Source of the DNA: Erysipelotrichaceae bacterium
GTDB lineage: Bacteria > Bacillota_I > Bacilli_A > Erysipelotrichales > Erysipelotrichaceae
Reading direction: 5' to 3'
DNA: 17,801 nucleotides
Assembly: GCA_017561615.1 (NCBI GenBank)
Contig: JAFZBT010000004.1
Location: 1-17,801, forward strand
Part shown: positions 13,724 to 17,801 of the stretch, one piece after another
Position numbering within the stretch: position 1 is the stretch's first letter
Layout: the number at the start of each line of letters is the position of its first letter
Position numbers and translations under genes: made by a program
The notes under the pieces: generated by a model
Database searches by the model: none
Told to the model about the DNA's origin: nothing
The model's input: only the letters and a program-made list of their open reading frames with translations

Positions 13724-14558
13724 GGCTCCGGTCAACAAGATCATCCCCAGCAGCGTCGTTGACGGCCCGGGCAACCGGACAGCGGTCTTCTTTCAGTCCT
13801 GTAATTTCAACTGCCGCTACTGCCATAATCCCGAGACGATCAACATGTGCATTAACTGCGGTCAGTGCGTCGAAACCTGCCCGGCCGGTGCCCTGAGCAT
13901 CGCCGATGGGAAAGTGATCTGGGATGAAAATAAGTGCTGCGCCTGTGACACCTGCATCAAAACCTGCCCCAACTGCGCCTCACCGAGGATCATGTACCTG
14001 AGCGCGGCAGAGATATGGGACAGGATTGAACCGAATCTGCCCTTCATCCGCGGCATTACCGTTTCCGGCGGGGAATGCACGCTGCAGGCCGAACTGGTCA
14101 GGGAACTATTCGCCATTGCCAAAGAGCATGGTTTGGGAACTCTGCTGGATTCCAACGGCTCCTATGATTTCCGCAGCCATCCCCAGCTTCTGGAGGTTTC
14201 CGACGGCGTCATGCTGGATGTCAAGGCCGACAACGAGGAAAGACACCGCTGGCTGACCGGCCAGAGCATCGACAGGGTTCTGGAGAACCTGGAATACCTG
14301 GCCTCCATCGGCAAGCTGGAGGAAGTCAGGACCGTCTGCATGCCCGATCAGCTCAACAGCGCCGGGACGATCGAAACGGTCGCCGCCATTCTGAAGCCGT
14401 ATCTGGCCGACAGGGACATCAGATACAAGCTGATCAAGTACCGCCATTACGGCGTCCGTCAGCAGTACCGGGATTTCCGGGAACCTGATCAGCAGTACAT
14501 GGAGCAGCTCAGACAGCTGGCTGAAGACCGGGGATTCAGCAACATCGTCATAATCTAG
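13716..14558 (+). CDS. yjjW: YjjW-family glycyl radical enzyme activase (radical SAM)
   Basis: This 280-residue protein should install the glycyl radical on the YjjI enzyme encoded just upstream, using S-adenosylmethionine and an [4Fe-4S] cluster. The radical SAM motif is CNFNCRYC (Cys29, Cys33, Cys36), followed by two inserted ferredoxin-type clusters: CxxCxxCxxxC at Cys45-48-51-55 and at Cys74-77-80-84. VDGPGNRTAVFFQSC before the motif and ITVSGGECTLQ (SAM-binding GGE motif) are characteristic of activases. The extra clusters distinguish activases such as YjjW from the shorter PflA type. The ATG overlaps the yjjI stop by 8 bases, preceded by AGGAG at 13706-13710. A terminator follows directly. 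No motif residue is missing. Confidence 0.92.
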   Translation: MIKAPVNKIIPSSVVDGPGNRTAVFFQSCNFNCRYCHNPETINMCINCGQCVETCPAGALSIADGKVIWDENKCCACDTCIKTCPNCASPRIMYLSAAEIWDRIEPNLPFIRGITVSGGECTLQAELVRELFAIAKEHGLGTLLDSNGSYDFRSHPQLLEVSDGVMLDVKADNEERHRWLTGQSIDRVLENLEYLASIGKLEEVRTVCMPDQLNSAGTIETVAAILKPYLADRDIRYKLIKYRHYGVRQQYRDFREPDQQYMEQLRQLAEDRGFSNIVII

Positions 14559-14583
14559 AAAAAAGCGGCTAGCCGCTTTTTTG
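14559..14583. terminator. Bidirectional terminator between yjjW and rnj
   Basis: A-rich/GCGG arm 14559-14568 pairs with CCGC plus T run 14573-14582 around a CTAG loop. The sequence AAAAAAGCGGCTAGCCGCTT is nearly palindromic, so the RNA ends in U's on both strands and can stop yjjW on the plus strand and rnj on the minus strand. Confidence 0.9.
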
Positions 14584-14602
14584 TTTGGTCATCAGTGTCA
14601 GA

Positions 14603-16312
14603 TCACTGACGGGAGTTAAGAATTACCGGAATGATGATCGGGTTACGGTGTGTCCGGGCATACAGGAAGGGGTCAAGAGTCTCCCTGATGGTGTTTTTCA
14701 GTTCACCGAAGGTGGTCTTTCCGGCCAGCTTCTTGCGCAGGGCTTCATAGACCAGCAGTTCGCCTTCCTTCAGCAGGGTCTGGCTTTCCTTGATGTAGAT
14801 GAAACCGCGGGAAACCAGATTGGGCCGGCACAGAATGGTGTTGGTCTTGGAGTCAATGGTGACGATGACGCTTACCAGACCGTTGTCAGCCAGGATCTTG
14901 CGGTCCTTCAGCACGGCCGTGGCAATGCCGCTGGAGTCGTTGCCGTCAATGTAGACGGCATCGGTGGGAATGCGGTGGTTGTACAGGTAGCATTCGTGAT
15001 TCCGCAGAACCAGGACGTCGCCGTTGGCGCAGATGAAGATGTTCTCCTCGGGGATGCCGGTGGAGACCGCTGTATCGGCGTGCATCTTCAGCATCTTGTA
15101 TTCACCGTGCATCGGCATGAAGAACTTCGGCTTGACCAGCTGAAGCATCAGCTTCTGTTCGTCCTGGGAAGCATGGCCGGTGGTATGCAGGTTGTTGAGC
15201 ATGGAATTGGTCAGCACGTTGGCGCCCAGACGGGTCAGGGCGTTGACGGTCTCGCTGACGCTGGTCTCATTGCCCGGTATCGGGTTGGATGAGAAGACGA
15301 TGGTGTCGCCGGGCATGATGTGCACGAAGCGGTGAATGCCGGCCGCCATCCGGCTCAGGGCCGCCAGGGGCTCGCCCTGGGAACCGGTGCACAGCACGCA
15401 GACCTTGCTGGCGGGATAAGTGTCCAGCGCTTCCGGCTCAATGAAGTCGCCGTCGGAAGCCTGGATGTGACCGAGGTCGCGGCCGATCTGGACGACGTTT
15501 TCCATCGAACGGCCGATGATGGAGACCTTGCGTCCGCAGCTGATGGCCGCGGAAATGATCTGCTGGATACGGTGGACGTTGGATGAGAAGGTGGCGATGA
15601 TCAGACGTCCGGCGGTCTTGCTCATGATCTCCAGGATGCTCTTGGCCACCTGCTTCTCGCTGATGGAGAAACCGGGAATCGCCGAGTTGGTGGAGTCGGA
15701 CAGCAGCAGGTCGATGCCGAACTGCCCCATGAAGGCCATGACCTGATAGTCGGCATTGGTCGCCGTCGGCGTCAGGTCGAACTTGAAGTCACCGGTGGAC
15801 ATGATCCAGCCGTTGGGCGTCCGGATGGCCAGACCCAGACAGTCGGGGATCGAGTGAATGATGTTGAAGAAACCGATGTGGAAGTTCTCAGAGTCAAAGC
15901 GGGAAGTGTGATCGATGATGACCAGCTTGGTGTCGGTCCTGATGCGGTGTTCCTCCAGCTTCTTTTCGATCAGGGCGATCGCGAACTTGGATCCGTAGAT
16001 GGCCGGGATCTTGCAGACTCTTAAAAGATAGGGAATGCCGCCGATGTGGTCCTCATGGCCGTGGGTGATGAACAGTCCCTTGATCTTTTCCTGATTTCTG
16101 ATCAGGTAGGTATAGTCAGGAACGACGTAGTCAACGCCCGGCAGCTCATCGCCGGGGAAGTTCTGACCGCAGTCCAGGATGATGATCTCGTTATTGCACT
16201 GTACGCAGTACATGTTCTTGCCGACTTCGCCCAGACCGCCCAGAGCAAAAACCAGAGTATCGGTCGGCTCATAGGAGGTCAGGACTCTTGAATTATATTT
16301 CTGTTCAGCCAT
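14603..16312 (-). CDS. rnj: Ribonuclease J
   Basis: This 569-residue enzyme is a metallo-beta-lactamase/beta-CASP ribonuclease that degrades and processes RNA (5' exonuclease and endonuclease). The start VFALGGLGEVGKNMYCV is the typical RNase J opening; the zinc-binding HGHEDH is at residues 84-89; further marker blocks are LLLSDSTNSAIPG, RKVSIIGRSMENVV and PMHGEYKMLKMHADTA. Length (normally about 555) is complete. AAAGGGG precedes the ATG by 4 bases. It follows the peptide deformylase gene after an 11-base gap in the same direction, a neighbourhood also known from Bacillus subtilis, where rnjA lies close to a def gene. J1 versus J2 cannot be separated here. Confidence 0.96.
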   Translation of the reverse strand: MAEQKYNSRVLTSYEPTDTLVFALGGLGEVGKNMYCVQCNNEIIILDCGQNFPGDELPGVDYVVPDYTYLIRNQEKIKGLFITHGHEDHIGGIPYLLRVCKIPAIYGSKFAIALIEKKLEEHRIRTDTKLVIIDHTSRFDSENFHIGFFNIIHSIPDCLGLAIRTPNGWIMSTGDFKFDLTPTATNADYQVMAFMGQFGIDLLLSDSTNSAIPGFSISEKQVAKSILEIMSKTAGRLIIATFSSNVHRIQQIISAAISCGRKVSIIGRSMENVVQIGRDLGHIQASDGDFIEPEALDTYPASKVCVLCTGSQGEPLAALSRMAAGIHRFVHIMPGDTIVFSSNPIPGNETSVSETVNALTRLGANVLTNSMLNNLHTTGHASQDEQKLMLQLVKPKFFMPMHGEYKMLKMHADTAVSTGIPEENIFICANGDVLVLRNHECYLYNHRIPTDAVYIDGNDSSGIATAVLKDRKILADNGLVSVIVTIDSKTNTILCRPNLVSRGFIYIKESQTLLKEGELLVYEALRKKLAGKTTFGELKNTIRETLDPFLYARTHRNPIIIPVILNSRQ

Positions 16313-16323
16313 TTTACCCCTTT

Positions 16324-16875
16324 CTAGATGACCACGGCGTCAGGAATCTGTTGCCATGGGTCGTTCTTGTTGATGTGATCATAGTAGAGCTTGCCGTATA
16401 GATGGTCGATTTCGTGCTGCATGACGACGCTCGGGTAGCCTTTCAGGCTGATCTCCTCGATCCGGTCAGTGATCATGTTATAGGCTCTGACCCTGATCTT
16501 GTAGTAGCGCGGAACGATGCCTTCAACATCCGGCATCACGGAAAGGCAGGATTCGCCGTTTTCCAGATAGCAGCGCCTGGTCGAGTTGGATATGATCTTG
16601 GGATTGACCAGCGCGAACTCCACCAGATCCTCACCGTCCTCAATGGAGATGGCCAGCATCTTTTTGGCCAGTCCGATCTGAGGAGCGGCAATGCCGACGG
16701 AAGCACGGCACTGATGGTCTTCGCAATACTGTTCATCATGCGTATTTCTTACATATTCCAGCATCTCGGTAAGATGCTCGCGGTCTTTGTCATTCAAAGG
16801 AAGTTCGACCTCCGGACAGCGGACCCGCAGGATCTCACTGGGGTCCATGACGATCGTCTTATCATTTATTTCCAT
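16324..16875 (-). CDS. def: Peptide deformylase
   Basis: This 183-residue metalloenzyme removes the N-formyl group from new proteins. Its three family motifs are SVGIAAPQIG (about residues 59-68), GESCLS (107-112, with metal-binding Cys110) and QHEIDHL (153-159, with two metal-ligand His and the catalytic Glu). In motif 2 Ser109 replaces the usual Gly of EGCLS. The long form with an insert and PRYYKIRVRAYN resembles the Gram-positive type 2 enzymes. The ATG at 16875 is preferred because GGAGGG lies 5 bases upstream; an in-frame GTG six codons earlier overlaps that site and was rejected. It is transcribed with rnj. The upstream promoter is well formed. Confidence 0.93.
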   Translation of the reverse strand: MEINDKTIVMDPSEILRVRCPEVELPLNDKDREHLTEMLEYVRNTHDEQYCEDHQCRASVGIAAPQIGLAKKMLAISIEDGEDLVEFALVNPKIISNSTRRCYLENGESCLSVMPDVEGIVPRYYKIRVRAYNMITDRIEEISLKGYPSVVMQHEIDHLYGKLYYDHINKNDPWQQIPDAVVI

Positions 16876-16952
16876 AAATCCCTCCAAGGACACAAAACAA
16901 AAGAAACCAAAATCGGTGAGAAGCAGATTATTCTTAATCCATTTCTATGTTC

Positions 16953-16981
16953 ATTTTAACAAATGCCTTCGGCTTTGACAA
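16953..16981 (-). promoter_or_regulatory. Promoter of def-rnj
   Basis: On the minus strand, -35 TTGTCA (16976-16981), a 17-base spacer and -10 TAAAAT (16953-16958) with an upstream TGT extension form a strong promoter. The transcription start would lie near 16946, giving a 5' leader of about 70 bases. An 8-base inverted repeat (ACAAATGC/GCATTTGT at 16959-16997) surrounds the -35. Confidence 0.7.
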
Positions 16982-17175
16982 TCGGAAAAGCATTTGTACA
17001 AGCGCGTTTTCGCTGTTTTGATGTTCTGTAACAGCCGGTTATCATGCGGCCAGAGAACATTATATACAGAGCGTTGGAAAAAGGCAAACGGAAAAAACAG
17101 CAGGGGAGCAGCATGGATGAGCACGCCATGGCCAATAATGATGTAAAATATAACTGTCAGAAGGAGAACAGGATC
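16982..17175. other. Divergent intergenic leader region upstream of ECF S component
   Basis: This stretch lies between the def promoter and the ECF S component start. A possible -10 for the ECF gene (TAAAAT 17144-17149 or TATAAC 17149-17154) lies about 25 bases before the ATG but has no convincing -35. No gene is supported here; the in-frame Met at 17044 lacks a ribosome site. I could not identify a riboswitch. Confidence 0.4.
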
Positions 17176-17691
17176 ATGAGTACGCGCTTCATCACCAATA
17201 CCGCTCTGGGAATAGCCCTGTTTGTGGCAGCCTCGCTGATGCTGCAGGTGCCGTTCTTTCAGAACTACTACGTCTGCCTGGGCTATGTCGTCATGGCAGT
17301 CTATACCTACTATTTCGGCGCCGGCTGCGGTGTGCTGGTCGGCAGCATCGGCACCCTGCTGTACTGCCTGATCATCAGCCACATGAACGGCGTGATCGGC
17401 TGGATGCTGGGGAACATGCTGATCGCCTTTCTTCTTCACCTGGCCTTTGAGTTCAGTGAAAACTGGAAGAGCACGACAGTTAAGGCAATCTTCTGGGCAG
17501 TGATCATGATCGTTGCGACATTATTGGGAATTGCCGGCGTCAAATCGGCAACGGAGACCCTGCTGTTCAAGGTGCCTCTGGTTACCAGGATGGCCAAGAA
17601 CATCTACGCCTTCATCGGCGATGCCATGGCCCTGCTGCTGTCGATACCGGTCATCCTTCTGATCGACAAGGTCAGGGAAAGAAAGATATAG
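17176..17691 (+). CDS. ECF transporter S component (substrate unknown)
   Basis: This 171-residue membrane protein is probably the substrate-capture subunit of an energy-coupling factor vitamin transporter, which would share its EcfA/EcfT module with others encoded elsewhere. It has five or six hydrophobic segments starting with MSTRFITNTALGIALFVAAS. The loop YYVCLGYVVMAVYTYYFGAGCGVLVGSIGTLL corresponds to the typical early TM2-3 region, where the family pattern is a small-residue-rich helix followed by G-x-x-x-G. The C-terminus is basic (IDKVRERKI), as expected at the cytoplasmic face. The start at 17176 is preferred because AAGGAG (17161-17166) lies 9 bases upstream; earlier in-frame codons have none. 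The family is assigned from shape and motif flavour; a riboflavin-type or related S component is possible, and no substrate-specific residues could be recognised. Confidence 0.68.
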   Translation: MSTRFITNTALGIALFVAASLMLQVPFFQNYYVCLGYVVMAVYTYYFGAGCGVLVGSIGTLLYCLIISHMNGVIGWMLGNMLIAFLLHLAFEFSENWKSTTVKAIFWAVIMIVATLLGIAGVKSATETLLFKVPLVTRMAKNIYAFIGDAMALLLSIPVILLIDKVRERKI

Positions 17692-17700
17692 TTTACGGAT

Positions 17701-17720
17701 ACTGCCATCAGGCAGTTTTT
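17701..17720 (+). terminator. Terminator of the ECF S component gene
   Basis: A 6-bp stem, ACTGCC (17701-17706) with GGCAGT (17711-17716), has an ATCA loop and is followed by a run of five T's to 17720. Confidence 0.85.
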
Positions 17721-17751
17721 CTTTGAGAAAAATGCAGAGAATGCCTGATAC

Positions 17752-17801
17752 TTGAAAATAATTATAGTACAATATAGATGGATCTGGAACACATGGGGAT
17801 C
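17752..17801 (+). promoter_or_regulatory. Possible promoter and start of the next transcription unit
   Basis: TTGAAA (17752-17757) is followed by AT-rich sequence with TACAAT (17768-17773) and TATAGA (17773-17778), none with ideal spacing. An open frame begins at ATG 17778 (MDLEHMGI) and runs to the window end, without an obvious ribosome site. It could instead be the start of an RNA gene. Confidence 0.3.

Noticed and set aside
14585..15292. Plus-strand open frame antisense to RNase J
   Set aside because: The RNase J frame is complete with HGHEDH and family motifs; the antisense protein is Val/Gly/Gln-rich and has no recognisable fold.
16876..16893. GTG at 16893 as start of peptide deformylase
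   Set aside because: The strong GGAGGG lies inside this extension, 5 bases before ATG 16875.
17044..17175. Upstream extension of the ECF S component to Met at 17044
   Set aside because: The extra 44 residues are hydrophilic and have no ribosome site; AAGGAG precedes ATG 17176.

Overview
The window looks like a chromosomal segment from a Bacillota (Firmicutes) bacterium. Supporting signs are an RNase J gene next to a peptide deformylase gene, a BMP-type nucleoside ABC operon, an ECF transporter S component, strong purine-rich Shine-Dalgarno sites and A/T-rich promoters. Base composition is moderate GC. An Erysipelotrichia-like lineage would fit, but the sequence alone cannot settle this. I see no rRNA, tRNA or CRISPR.

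Layout. At 3-614 is the C-terminal half of an MFS transporter whose start lies left of the window. At 625-1719 is a complete insertion sequence with an rve-type transposase on the minus strand, short inverted repeats and a probable 6-bp target duplication. At 1741-8377 is a catabolite-type operator and promoter, then a transport operon: BMP lipoprotein, an internal hairpin terminator, a double ATPase, two permeases (the first carrying a frameshift) and an MFS transporter with an unusual charged N-terminus. At 8430-9385 is a single-gene unit for a zinc-ribbon protein with an L7/L12-like domain and a repeat-rich tail. At 9403-11292 a CNNM/CorC-type membrane protein overlaps a DUF3284-like gene. 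A convergent gene at 11306-12085 encodes a metallophosphoesterase-fold protein lacking several metal ligands. Divergent from it, 12200-14558 encodes a YjjI/YjjW glycyl radical enzyme and its activase. A shared terminator then separates these from a minus-strand def-rnj unit (14603-16875). Divergent from def is an ECF S component (17176-17691), followed by a terminator and the start of a further transcription unit.

How the genes fit together. The 1827-8310 genes form a probable nucleoside (or related solute) importer, with the binding protein made in excess through the hairpin at 2973-3002 and expression probably set by carbon status through a cre-like palindrome. In E. coli, yjjI and yjjW sit beside the deo nucleoside-catabolism operon, so a nucleoside transporter a few kb from this pair is suggestive, though the two are in separate transcription units here. 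The items most worth follow-up are the permease frameshift, the L7/L12-like fusion, the degenerate phosphoesterase with a predicted leaderless start, and the uncharacterised YjjI/YjjW pair. I found no clearly novel multi-gene defence or mobile system.
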